DNA from: DASSQJ01 sp963773655 | GTDB taxonomy: Bacteria; Actinomycetota; Actinomycetes; Actinomycetales; Dermatophilaceae | Length of the DNA stretch: 64,000 bases | Direction of reading: 5' to 3' | Assembly (NCBI GenBank): GCA_963773655.1 | Contig: CAVZBX010000005.1 | Coordinates: forward strand, 248,001 to 312,000 | Shown here: positions 7,722 through 16,624 of the stretch, piece after piece | Layout: every line of letters begins with the position of its first letter | How positions within the stretch are numbered: the first letter of the stretch is position 1 | Position numbers and translations under genes: made by a program | Notes under the pieces: generated by a model | What the model was told of the DNA's origin: nothing | Seen by the model: only the letters and a program-made list of their open reading frames with translations | The model's database searches: none

Positions 7722-9104
7722 TCAGTCGTCGGTGGCGAGGAACACGTTCTTGACCTCGGTGAAGGCGTCCAGGGCGTCGGGGCCGAGCTCGCGCCCGAGC
7801 CCGCTCTGCTTGAAACCACCGAACGGGGTCGAGTAGCGCACCGAGCTGTGGCTGTTGACCGACAGGTTGCCGGCCTCGACGCCCCGGGCGACGCGCAACG
7901 CCCGTCCCACGTCGCGTGTCCAGATCGAGCCGGACAGCCCGTAGGCGGTGTCGTTCGCCTTGGCCAGGGCGTCGGCCTCGTCCTCGAAGGGCAGCACCGC
8001 GACGACCGGGCCGAAGACCTCCTCGCGCCACACCCGGTCCCCGGTGGACCCGGGAAGGACGACGGTGGGCGGGTACCACCAGCCGGCCCCCTGCGGAGCC
8101 GTCCCGCGGAAGGCCACCTCGACCGGCCGCTCGGCGTCCTCGACGAAGCCGCGGACCACCTCTCGCTGGCCGTTGCTGACGAGCGGCCCCATCGCACTCG
8201 CCTCGTCACCGGGGTCGCCGACCCGCACCTCCCGGACCGCGGCCTCGAAGCGCTCCATGAACGCGTCGTACACGTTGCGCTGGACGAGGATCCGGCTGCG
8301 GGCGCAGCAGTCCTGGCCGGCGTTGTCGAGGAACGACATCGGCGCCGTGGCCGCCGCCCGGTCGAGGTCGGCGTCGGCGAAGACGATGTTGGCCGACTTG
8401 CCGCCCAGCTCGAGGGTGACCCGCTTGACCTGATCCGCAGCGCCGCGCATGATCCGCTGCCCGACGGGCGTGGACCCGGTGAAGCAGATCTTGCGGACGT
8501 CCTCGTGGGTGACGAGGCGCTCCCCCACGACCGAGCCCTTGCCGGGCAGCACGGTGAGCACGCCCTCGGGGATGCCCGCCTCGAGGGCGAGCTCGCCGAT
8601 CCGCATCGCGGTGAGCGGGGTCAGCTCGGCCGGCTTGACGACGACGGTGTTGCCGGCGGCCAGCGCCGGGGCCATCCCCCAGCCGAGGATGGGCATCGGG
8701 AAGTTCCACGGGACGATGACGGCGACGACCCCGAGCGGCTCCTTGAAGGTGAGGTCGACGCCGCCCGCCACCGGGATCTGCCGGCCGAACAGGCGCTCGG
8801 GTGCGGCGGCGTAGTACCGGAGCACGTCGACGACGTTGCCGGCCTCCCAGCGGGCGTTGCCGATGGTGTGGCCGGCGTTGCGCACCTCCAGCCGGGCCAG
8901 CTCCTCGCGGTGCTCCTCGACCGCGTCGGCGAAGCGGCGCAGCAGCATCCCGCGGTCGGCGGGGCTCACCGCGCGCCAGGCGGGGCCGACCTCGACGGCG
9001 CGGGCGACGGCGGCGTCGGTCTCCGGGGCGCCGACGAGGTCGACCGTGGTGACGACCTGCTCGGTGGCGGGGTCGATGACGTCGTGCGTGGTGCCCGTGC
9101 TCAC
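7722..9104 (-). CDS. NAD(P)-dependent aldehyde dehydrogenase of amine catabolism
   Basis: A 460-residue ALDH: PWNFPMP N-terminal cofactor motif, LELGGKSANIV (general-base Glu) and NAGQDCCARS (nucleophile Cys). By context it should oxidise a (glutamyl-)aminoaldehyde to the acid, as PuuC does. The GTG start overlaps the stop codon of the glutamine-synthetase-like gene by 4 nt (GTGA), direct evidence of co-translation. Confidence 0.88.
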   Translation of the reverse strand: MSTGTTHDVIDPATEQVVTTVDLVGAPETDAAVARAVEVGPAWRAVSPADRGMLLRRFADAVEEHREELARLEVRNAGHTIGNARWEAGNVVDVLRYYAAAPERLFGRQIPVAGGVDLTFKEPLGVVAVIVPWNFPMPILGWGMAPALAAGNTVVVKPAELTPLTAMRIGELALEAGIPEGVLTVLPGKGSVVGERLVTHEDVRKICFTGSTPVGQRIMRGAADQVKRVTLELGGKSANIVFADADLDRAAATAPMSFLDNAGQDCCARSRILVQRNVYDAFMERFEAAVREVRVGDPGDEASAMGPLVSNGQREVVRGFVEDAERPVEVAFRGTAPQGAGWWYPPTVVLPGSTGDRVWREEVFGPVVAVLPFEDEADALAKANDTAYGLSGSIWTRDVGRALRVARGVEAGNLSVNSHSSVRYSTPFGGFKQSGLGRELGPDALDAFTEVKNVFLATDD

Positions 9105-10486
9105 AGCCGCTCGAACCCCCGGACCCGCTCCCAGTCGGTGACCGCCGCGCCGAAGGCGGCGAGCTCGACGTCGGCGGCGTTGACGTAGTGGTCGACGACG
9201 TCGTCCCCGAACGCGGCCCGGGCCACCTCGGAGCCGGCCAGCAGCTGCCGGGCCTCCGCGAGGGTCGTGGGCACGTGCTCGACGTCGGCGGTGTACGCGT
9301 TGCCCTCGACCGGGTGGTCGAGCGGGATCTCGTTCTCGATGCCGTGCAGCCCGCCGGCGAGCATCGCCGCCACCGCGAGGTACGGGTTGACGTCGCCCCC
9401 CGGCACCCGGTTCTCCACCCGCAGCCCGGCGCCGTGGCCGACGACCCGCAGCGCGCAGGTCCGGTTGTCCCGTCCCCAGGCGACGGCGGTGGGGGCGAAG
9501 GACCCGGGTTGGAACCGCTTGTACGAGTTGATGTTCGGGGCGTAGAAGTACGACAGCTCCCGCAGCGTGGACTGCACGCCGGCGAGGAAGTGGTCGAAGA
9601 GCGCGCTCTGCCCGCCGGGCCGGTCGGCGTCGGCACAGACGAGCGCACCGTCGAGCCCCCGCAGGGAGAGGTGGATGTGGCAGGAGTTGCCCTCGCGCTC
9701 GTCGTACTTGGCCATGAACGTCACCGACATCCCGTGCCGCGCGGCGATCTCCTTGGCGGCGTTCTTGTAGACGACGTGGTTGTCACAGGTGCGCACGACG
9801 TCGTCGTAGAGGAAGGCGATCTCGTGCTGGCCGAGGTTGCACTCCCCCTTGGCACCCTCGACCGTGCAGCCGGCCTCCCACATCTCGTTCCGGATCTCCC
9901 GGAGCACCGGCTCGACCTTGGTGCCGCCCAGGATCGAGTAGTCGACGTTGTAGCGGTTGGCGCCGGTGAGGCCGTGGTAGCGGCGGTCCCAGGCGTCGTC
10001 GAAGGAGTTCTCGAAGAGGATGAACTCCAGCTCGGTGCCGGAGACCGCCTGCCAGCCGAGGGCCGCGGCGCGCTCGGTCTGGCTGCGGAGCACGGCGCGG
10101 GGGCTCTGCCGCACCGGGCCGCTGCCGTCGAGCCACTGCAGGTCGCACTGGACCATGACGCTGCCCGGCTGTCCGGGGGTGCGCCGCAGGGTGGTCAGGT
10201 CGAGGACGAACTCGAAGTCGCCGTAGCCCCGCTCCCACGACGAGATGGCGTACCCGTCGACGGTGTTCATCTCGACGTCCACGGCGAGCAGGTAGTTGCA
10301 GCCCTCGGTGCCGTGCTCGAGCACGTGGTCGAGGAAGAAGGCGGCGTGCAGCCGCTTGCCCTGGAGGCGCCCCTGCATGTCGGTGAACGCGACGACCACG
10401 GTGTCGACGGCACCGGCGCTGACGTCGGCCCGCAGCCGTTCGAGGGTGAGCTGCGGCGGGCCGCCCCGGTGGATCGAGCTCGGCAT
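9101..10486 (-). CDS. Glutamine-synthetase-like gamma-glutamylpolyamine ligase
   Basis: 461 residues with glutamine synthetase fold, PuuA/GlnA3 type: ELEFILFENSFDD (metal-binding Glu pattern), GQHEIAFLYDD, GNSCHIHLSL (HxHLS in place of the HxHxS of GlnA), and ALRVVGHGAGLRVENRVPGGDVNPYLA. The N-terminal half departs from true GlnA, and no adenylylation-site Tyr motif is seen. With an ALDH, an SDR and a PuuD-like hydrolase behind it, the likely reaction is ATP-dependent glutamylation of putrescine or another amine. It lies 14 nt after the regulator. Confidence 0.85.
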   Translation of the reverse strand: MPSSIHRGGPPQLTLERLRADVSAGAVDTVVVAFTDMQGRLQGKRLHAAFFLDHVLEHGTEGCNYLLAVDVEMNTVDGYAISSWERGYGDFEFVLDLTTLRRTPGQPGSVMVQCDLQWLDGSGPVRQSPRAVLRSQTERAAALGWQAVSGTELEFILFENSFDDAWDRRYHGLTGANRYNVDYSILGGTKVEPVLREIRNEMWEAGCTVEGAKGECNLGQHEIAFLYDDVVRTCDNHVVYKNAAKEIAARHGMSVTFMAKYDEREGNSCHIHLSLRGLDGALVCADADRPGGQSALFDHFLAGVQSTLRELSYFYAPNINSYKRFQPGSFAPTAVAWGRDNRTCALRVVGHGAGLRVENRVPGGDVNPYLAVAAMLAGGLHGIENEIPLDHPVEGNAYTADVEHVPTTLAEARQLLAGSEVARAAFGDDVVDHYVNAADVELAAFGAAVTDWERVRGFERL

Positions 10487-10500
10487 GGTCGTCCTCCCTG

Positions 10501-11229
10501 TCATCCGATGAGACCCCGGAGCAGCGCCGACGTGGCGTCGCAGTGCTCCTCCATGGCGGCCCGGGCCGCCTCGTCGTCGCCGTCGAGGATGGCGGCGACG
10601 AGGGCGTCGTGCTGGTCGTGGGAGTGCTCGATGTTGGTGCGGAGCACCGGGATGGCGGCGAGCAGGTCGCCGAGCGCGGCCTGGGCCCGGGTGACCGCCT
10701 CGATGACCATGGGAGAGCCGGTGAGGGTGGCCACCGCAAGGTGCAGGCGGGAGTCGGCGATGCGCATCGACCCGGTGTCGGCCTCGCGGACGGCGCGGGT
10801 GGAGTCGGCGAGCCAGCGCCGCTGGTCCGCGGCGAGCCGCTGGGTGGCCGCGAGCCGCGCAGCGCCGGGCTCGACGATCCGCCGGAACTCCAGGACGTCG
10901 TCGAGGGCGGCGCCGTGACGGAGCGTGCCCGCGTCGACGGACCACCGGTCGTGGGCGAGGACGACGGTGCCGCCGCCCCTCCCCCGGCGGGTCTTGACGA
11001 GCCCGGAGTCGCGCAGCGCCGCGATCGCCTCGCGCAGGGTGTTCCGCGACACCCCGAGGCGGTCCGCGAGCTCGCGCTCCGGGGGCAGCTGGTCCCCGGC
11101 GACGAACACCCCCAGCCGGATCGCGGTCGCGAGCTGCTCGACGGTGGTCTCGAAGACGTTCCCCACCGTGGGCCGCAGCACGGCGTCGGGCAGGTGAGTG
11201 GACGGTGCCGCCGGCGGGACCGAGGTCAT
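10501..11229 (-). CDS. FadR/GntR-type regulator of the polyamine operon
   Basis: 242 residues: N-terminal winged helix (ERELADRLGVSRNTLREA, about residues 45-80) and an all-helical FCD ligand domain (EFRRIVEPGAARLA onward, metal-binding Asp/His such as HLAVATLTGS and HSHDQHDALV). First gene of the operon and 14 nt from the ligase, so autoregulation plus control of the downstream enzymes is likely. About 100 nt of non-coding DNA lies upstream; I found no convincing palindromic operator in it. Confidence 0.87.
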   Translation of the reverse strand: MTSVPPAAPSTHLPDAVLRPTVGNVFETTVEQLATAIRLGVFVAGDQLPPERELADRLGVSRNTLREAIAALRDSGLVKTRRGRGGGTVVLAHDRWSVDAGTLRHGAALDDVLEFRRIVEPGAARLAATQRLAADQRRWLADSTRAVREADTGSMRIADSRLHLAVATLTGSPMVIEAVTRAQAALGDLLAAIPVLRTNIEHSHDQHDALVAAILDGDDEAARAAMEEHCDATSALLRGLIG

Positions 11230-11332
11230 GGGTGCGAGTATGCCCCGAGAATGGTCCGGGGGTGAACCTTTGGTGCGGGCCTCGACGGCCGGTGCGGCCG
11301 AGGGGGCGGGATGGGGTACCGGTGGGACCGGC

Positions 11333-11932
11333 TCAGGCCGTGGTGCCCCGGCGTGGCTCGTCGACCGGCTCGTGGGCCTCGCCGTCGCGGGTGGTGTCGG
11401 CGTGGCCGTCGCGGTCTGCGTCGGGAGCAGCGCGGTCGTCGGCCGGCTGCCGGTGCGTCGCGCCGACGGCCTCACGCCGCACGGTGTCGTCCTCGGCGGC
11501 GACCGGAGCCTCGTCGCGCCGCCGCGCGCCCTCGTCGAGACGGTTGCCCTGCTCGTCGAGGCGGTACCCCTCGTCGTCGGTGCGCACGTCGGGGTCGTGC
11601 TTGTCGGCGAGGCGCATCCGCTCCTCCCGCTCCTCGCGGACGGCGTCGGCCTCCGACGACCGGTGCTCCGCCTTCTCGGCCAGGCGCTCGGCGTCGAGCT
11701 CGCGCTGCCGGGCCTCGGCCCTGGCCATCTCGGCTCGCGCCCTCGCGCCCTCGGCATCCGCCTCCTGCTGGCGCAGGTCACGGTCGTGGGCCGTGGCCTC
11801 CTCGCGGATCTCGTCCGCCTTCGCGCGCTGGGCGGCCTCGCGGCGGGAGCCGGCACGAGTGGCGACGAACGCGATGATGCCGATGACGACGACCACGGCG
11901 ATGACGATGACGACGACGGTGCCGGTGTCCAT
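11333..11932 (-). CDS. Single-span membrane protein with charged coiled coil
   Basis: 199 residues, unrecognised. Residues 4-25 form one strongly hydrophobic helix (VVVIVIAVVVVIGIIAFV). Residues 30-110 are a Glu/Arg/Ala-rich heptad-like coiled coil, and the tail carries repeated Asp/Arg turns (DEGYRLDEQGNRLDEG) and low-complexity charge. This is the common actinobacterial layout of small membrane-anchored, stress-associated proteins; function unknown. ATG chosen at the start of the hydrophobic helix; the frame is open 15 codons further. Confidence 0.7.
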   Translation of the reverse strand: MDTGTVVVIVIAVVVVIGIIAFVATRAGSRREAAQRAKADEIREEATAHDRDLRQQEADAEGARARAEMARAEARQRELDAERLAEKAEHRSSEADAVREEREERMRLADKHDPDVRTDDEGYRLDEQGNRLDEGARRRDEAPVAAEDDTVRREAVGATHRQPADDRAAPDADRDGHADTTRDGEAHEPVDEPRRGTTA

Positions 11933-12023
11933 GGGTGCTCCTCGGTGACGGGGACGAACGGTGAGTCCGTCGAGCAACGTACCCCCGTGAGCAGCCGGTC
12001 AACCCCGCACGGTGCGGACGACG

Positions 12024-13118
12024 TCAGACCAACCGGGTGAGCCAGCCGTGTGTGTCCTCGGCGTCGCCGTACTGGATCTCGAGCAGGCGCCGGCGGATCG
12101 CCCGGGTGACCTCCCCGCCCTCCTCGCCCGCCGTGGACGGCGCGGAGCCGCCCTCCCAGCGCAGCTCGCCGACGGGGGTGACGACCGCGGCGGTTCCACA
12201 CGCGAACACCTCGGTGACCGACCCGTCGGCGACGCCGTCCTTCCACTCCTGGATCTCGATGCGCCGCTCCTCGGGCTCGAGGCCGAGCTCCTTGGCGAGC
12301 TCGAGGATCGAGCTGCGGGTGACGCCCTCGAGGATGGTGCCGGTGAGCTCGGGGGTGACGAGCCGGTTGTCGCGGGTGACGAAGAAGAGGTTCATCCCGC
12401 CGAGCTCCTCGATGTACGTGTGCGTCGCGGAGTCGAGGAAGACCGCCTGGTCGCACCCGTGCTCGATGCCCTCGAGCTGACCCGCGAGCGAGGAGGCGTA
12501 GTTGCCGCCGGTCTTCGCCGCCCCGGTGCCGCCGGCGCCCGCCCTGGCGTAGTGCTCGGAGATCCACAGGGTGACCGGTTCCAGGCCGCGCGGGAAGTAC
12601 GCCCCCGCGGGAGACGCGATCAGCGAGTAGGTGACCTCGTCGGCCGGGCGGACCCCGAGGAAGGCCTCCGACGCGAACATGAAGGGCCGCAGGTAGAGGC
12701 TGGTCTCGCCGGTGCCGTGGGCGGGCACCCACTTCTCGTCGACCTCGACCAGCGCCCGCAGCGAGGCGATGAAGTCCTCGGTGGGCAGCTCGGGGAGCGC
12801 GAGGCGCCGGGCGCTGCGCTGCATCCGCTCGGCGTTGGCCTCGGGGCGGAAGGCCCACACCGAGCCGTCCTCGTGGCGGTAGGCCTTGAGGCCCTCGAAG
12901 ACCTCCTGGGCGTAGTGGAGCACCGCCGCGCTGGGCATGAGGCTGAGCGGGCCGTAGGCGGAGACGGTGGCGTCCTGCCAGCCGTCGGCCCGGGTCCACA
13001 GCGCCGTCACCATGTGGTCGGTGAAGTACTGCCCGAAGCCGGGGTTGGCGTGGATCCGGGCCCGCCGCTCGTCGCTCGCCGGGTCGGAGTGCCGGTGGAG
13101 GTGGAAGGTCATGCTCAT
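12024..13118 (-). CDS. ilvE: Branched-chain amino acid aminotransferase
   Basis: PLP enzyme making the final step of valine, leucine and isoleucine synthesis. 364 residues, class IV fold: LHYAQEVFEGLKAYR, RPFMFASE, the PLP lysine in GAAKTGGNYASS, EELGGMNLFFV and CGTAAVVTPVG. ATG at 13118 (MSMTFHLHRH) follows an AGGAAAGGA ribosome site 12 nt upstream; ATG 13112 is an alternative. A terminator is not obvious after the stop. Confidence 0.93.
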   Translation of the reverse strand: MSMTFHLHRHSDPASDERRARIHANPGFGQYFTDHMVTALWTRADGWQDATVSAYGPLSLMPSAAVLHYAQEVFEGLKAYRHEDGSVWAFRPEANAERMQRSARRLALPELPTEDFIASLRALVEVDEKWVPAHGTGETSLYLRPFMFASEAFLGVRPADEVTYSLIASPAGAYFPRGLEPVTLWISEHYARAGAGGTGAAKTGGNYASSLAGQLEGIEHGCDQAVFLDSATHTYIEELGGMNLFFVTRDNRLVTPELTGTILEGVTRSSILELAKELGLEPEERRIEIQEWKDGVADGSVTEVFACGTAAVVTPVGELRWEGGSAPSTAGEEGGEVTRAIRRRLLEIQYGDAEDTHGWLTRLV

Positions 13119-13307
13119 GGGACGGGTCAGTCCTTTCCTCGGGAGCGACGATGCCGTCCACGAGGCTACCGGCCCGGGCGGCTCGGCGGTTCCGGCGGCC
13201 GGGCGCGGGACGGCGGGCCACCACCGGTTCGAGTCGATGCAGGCCGCCATCGGGTGGTCGGCGAGATCTACGCTCGTGAGGAGCACCGTGCGAGGCAGGA
13301 GGTCGTC

Positions 13308-14429
13308 ATGGCTGCTGACGTCATTCGCCCGGAGACCTGGGCGCAACCGCTGGAGGCCACGGCCCCCGGACGCGCCGGCCCTCCGGTCCCGGCCCTCCGG
13401 GTGGGCCTCGTGGCGCCGCCCTGGGTCAGCGTCCCACCGGCGAGGTACGGCGGGACGGAAGGCTTCGTCGACGTGCTCGCCCGGGGCCTGGACGCCCGGG
13501 GCCACGCGGTCCGGCTCTTCACCACCGGCGACTCCACCTGCCCGGTCGACCGGTCCTGGGTGTTCCCGACCGCCCCGGAGCCCATGGGTCTCGCCCTCCT
13601 GGAGGCGGCCCACGTGCGAGCGGCCTACGAGGCGCTCGAGGACTGCGACGTCATGCACGACAACACCACGGTGGGGCCGGTGTGGGCGGCGGCCGTGCGC
13701 CACCCGACTCCGGTCGTCGTGACCCACCACGGCGACCTCACGCCACCGACCGCCGCCGTGTACGCCGACGTGGGGCGCTGGGCCACGTTGGTGGCGATCT
13801 CGCGCAGCCAGCGCGACTCGGCCCCGCAGGTGCCGTTCGCCGCCGTCATCCACCACGGCATCGAGGCCCAGAGCTGCTCTCCCGGTGACGGCTCCGGCGG
13901 CTACGCGCTCTTCCTGGGCCGGCTGGCCCCGGAGAAGGGAGCCAGTGCGGCCATCGAGATCGCCCGCCGGGCGGGCGTCCCGCTGCGCATCGCCGCGAAG
14001 ATGCGTGAGCAGGCGGAACGGGACTACTTCGAGGAGTACGTCGCGCCGCACCTCGGACCGGGCGTCGAGTACCTCGGAGAGGTCGACCCGGAGGAACGAA
14101 CCCGACAGCTCGCGGGCGCCGTGGCGCTGGTGGACCCGATCTCCTGGGCCGAGCCGTTCGGGCTGGTGATGATCGAGGCCATGGCGTGCGGCACACCTGT
14201 CATCGCCTACCCGAACGGGGCAGCTCCCGAGATCGTGCGGGACGGCCTCACCGGCTTCCTCTGCGACGGGGTGGACGAGGCCGTCGACGCCCTGCACCGG
14301 GTCGGCTCCCTGGACCGCACCGCCTGCCGCCGCCACGTCGAGGCGCACTTCTCCGCGGATCGGATGGTCGATGCCTACGCCCGCCTCTACGCCGAGGTGG
14401 TCGCGCGTGGGAGCCGGGAACCGGCATGA
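13308..14429 (+). CDS. GT4-family glycosyltransferase
   Basis: 373 residues, GT-B fold: N-terminal VGLVAPPWVSVPPARYGGTEGFV (glycine-rich acceptor loop), FLGRLAPEKG at the domain hinge (near 210), and SWAEPFGLVMIEAMACGTPVIA, the donor-binding EX7E motif. Usual substrates are NDP-sugars, here possibly in storage or compatible-solute sugar metabolism because the next gene is a debranching-type glucosidase. A strong AGGAGG precedes the ATG. It overlaps the next gene by 4 nt (ATGA). Confidence 0.87.
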   Translation: MAADVIRPETWAQPLEATAPGRAGPPVPALRVGLVAPPWVSVPPARYGGTEGFVDVLARGLDARGHAVRLFTTGDSTCPVDRSWVFPTAPEPMGLALLEAAHVRAAYEALEDCDVMHDNTTVGPVWAAAVRHPTPVVVTHHGDLTPPTAAVYADVGRWATLVAISRSQRDSAPQVPFAAVIHHGIEAQSCSPGDGSGGYALFLGRLAPEKGASAAIEIARRAGVPLRIAAKMREQAERDYFEEYVAPHLGPGVEYLGEVDPEERTRQLAGAVALVDPISWAEPFGLVMIEAMACGTPVIAYPNGAAPEIVRDGLTGFLCDGVDEAVDALHRVGSLDRTACRRHVEAHFSADRMVDAYARLYAEVVARGSREPA

Positions 14430-16609
14430 GCGAGGTCTGGGACTTCTCGGGCGAGCCGGTGTCGACCTCCGGGCCCTCCGGCCTCACGACCCTCGTCGAG
14501 GGCTCGTCGTTCTGCATCAGCGACACCGTGGGCGACATCGGCGACGGCGGGGCGGCCGGCCTGTTCGTCCGCGACACCCGCATCCTCTCCGAGTGGGTCC
14601 TCGAGGTGGACGGAGCCCGGCTCGAGCCGCTCTCGGTGATCGACCCCGACCCGTTCCGGGCGGTCTTCGTGACGCGGACGCGACCCCGCGCCGGTCGCAC
14701 GGACAGCACGCTGCTCGTGGTCCGGGAGCGCGTGATCGGGGACGGCATGCGAGAGACCGTGCGGGTGCGGAACCTCGGGGGTGAGCCCTCGGCGGTGAGC
14801 CTCGAGCTGAGCGCCGGGAGCGACTTCGCCGACCTGTTCGAGGTCAAGGAGGACCGCGTCCGCCACCACCACGGCATCTCCGCCCGCGCTCACGCCGAGG
14901 AGCGGGTGGTCGAGGTCCGACAGGACACCCGGGGCCGCAGTCGAAGCGTGCTCGTCGCTCCTCGGGGCGCCTCGGCCGCTGCCGCCCGGCTGCGGCCCGG
15001 GCTCGTCGCCTGGCACGCGGTGGTGCCGGCGCGGGGCGAGTGGACCTGCGACGTGGTCGTCGAGCCGACCCTCGACGGCCACTCGCTCAGCCTGCACGAG
15101 CACGACGAGGACGCCGGTCGCTACGCCCGCGCCCGGCGCCGGGCGGGCGAGTGGCGAGCCTCCTCACCGGTGGTCAGCACGCCCCGCCGCGCCCTCGCCC
15201 ACATCCTGGGCCGGAGCGTGGAGGACCTCGGCGCGCTGCGCATCGACGACCCCGAGCACCCGGACCGCGTCACCGTCGCCGCGGGTGCCCCCTGGTTCAT
15301 GGCGCTCTTCGGTCGGGACTCGATCCTCTCCTCGTGGATGACGCTGCCGGTGGACAGCCGGCTCGCCCTCGGCACCCTCCAGGCGCTGGCCGACCAGCAG
15401 GGCGACCGGGTCGACCCGGCATCGGAGGAGGAGCCCGGACGGATCCTCCACGAGGTGCGCTTCGGCCGGGACTCGGGGGCGGGGATGGACCAGGCCCAGG
15501 TGTACTACGGCACCGTGGACGCGACGCCGCTCTTCGTCATGTTGCTCGGGGAGCTGCGTCGTTGGGGGCTGGAGCCCGAGCAGGTGGACGCCCTGCTCCC
15601 CTCGGCGGACCGCGCCCTCCAGTGGATCACCGAGTACGGCGACCGCGACGGTGACGGCTTCGTCGAGTACCAGCGCGCCACCGACCGCGGCCTGCGAAAC
15701 CAGGGCTGGAAGGACTCCTTCGACGGGGTCAACTTCGCGGACGGCAGCCTCGCCGAGGCACCCATCGCGCTGTGCGAGGTCCAGGGTTACGTGTATGCGG
15801 CCTACCTGGCCCGAGCCCACTTCGCCCACGAGCTCGGTGACGGGGCACTGGAGTCGCACTGGGCGCGGCGGGCGGCCGACCTGCGCGCCGCCTTCAACGA
15901 GCGGTTCTGGCTGCCCGACAGGGAGTGGTTCGCCGTGGGGCTCGACCGGGACAAGCGTCCCATCGACGCCCTTGCCTCCAACATGGGCCATTGCCTGTGG
16001 ACCGGCATCGTCGACGAGGACAAGGCCCCCGCGGTGGCGGCGCACCTCGTGGGCGAGGACCTGTTCTCCGGTTGGGGGGTGCGCACGCTGGCCCGGTCCA
16101 TGGGCGCGTTCAACCCGCTCAGCTACCACAACGGGTCGGTGTGGCCCCACGACAACGCCATCATCGCCGCGGGCCTGGTCCGCTACGGCTTCGTCGACGA
16201 GGCCCAGCGCGTCGCGGAGGGCATCCTCCACGCCGCCGCCGCCTTCGGCGGGCGGCTGCCGGAGCTCTTCTGCGGGTTCGCGCGGTCCGAGTTCGCCGAG
16301 CCCGTTCCGTTCCCCACCTCCTGCTCGCCGCAGGCCTGGGCGTCCGCGGCACCCCTGCACCTGCTGCGCACCCTGCTGCGCTTCTCCCCTGCGGTACCGC
16401 ACGGCGTCGTGCACCTCGCCCCGGCCCTGCCCCCGACCTACCTCCCCCTGCGCCTGGACCACGTCCCCCTCGGCGGGTCACGCGTGTCGCTCGAGGTGAC
16501 CGCCGACGGCTTCACCGTCGACGGGCTGCCGGACGGCGTCGAGGCGAGCGACCGGGCCCAGGCCGTGTCCACCCGCCTGCGGGGAGGACCGGGGTGGTCG
16601 GGGGTGTGA
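14426..16609 (+). CDS. Glycogen-debranching-like amylo-alpha-1,6-glucosidase family protein
   Basis: 727 residues. The N-terminal beta domain (FCISDTVGDI, LFVRDTRILSEW) matches the bacterial GDE_N-type domain. The C-terminal (alpha/alpha)6 barrel holds APWFMALFGRDSILSSW, NQGWKDSFDGVNFADG and SYHNGSVWPHDNAIIA, with acidic residues placed like those of GH63/GH15-type glucosidases. It probably acts on alpha-glucans or glucosides in the cytosol; no signal peptide. Start overlaps the glycosyltransferase stop (ATGA), so the two form an operon. It converges on leuB with 15 nt between. Confidence 0.85.
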   Translation: MSEVWDFSGEPVSTSGPSGLTTLVEGSSFCISDTVGDIGDGGAAGLFVRDTRILSEWVLEVDGARLEPLSVIDPDPFRAVFVTRTRPRAGRTDSTLLVVRERVIGDGMRETVRVRNLGGEPSAVSLELSAGSDFADLFEVKEDRVRHHHGISARAHAEERVVEVRQDTRGRSRSVLVAPRGASAAAARLRPGLVAWHAVVPARGEWTCDVVVEPTLDGHSLSLHEHDEDAGRYARARRRAGEWRASSPVVSTPRRALAHILGRSVEDLGALRIDDPEHPDRVTVAAGAPWFMALFGRDSILSSWMTLPVDSRLALGTLQALADQQGDRVDPASEEEPGRILHEVRFGRDSGAGMDQAQVYYGTVDATPLFVMLLGELRRWGLEPEQVDALLPSADRALQWITEYGDRDGDGFVEYQRATDRGLRNQGWKDSFDGVNFADGSLAEAPIALCEVQGYVYAAYLARAHFAHELGDGALESHWARRAADLRAAFNERFWLPDREWFAVGLDRDKRPIDALASNMGHCLWTGIVDEDKAPAVAAHLVGEDLFSGWGVRTLARSMGAFNPLSYHNGSVWPHDNAIIAAGLVRYGFVDEAQRVAEGILHAAAAFGGRLPELFCGFARSEFAEPVPFPTSCSPQAWASAAPLHLLRTLLRFSPAVPHGVVHLAPALPPTYLPLRLDHVPLGGSRVSLEVTADGFTVDGLPDGVEASDRAQAVSTRLRGGPGWSGV

Positions 16610-16624
16610 CCGAGCCGGGCCGGC

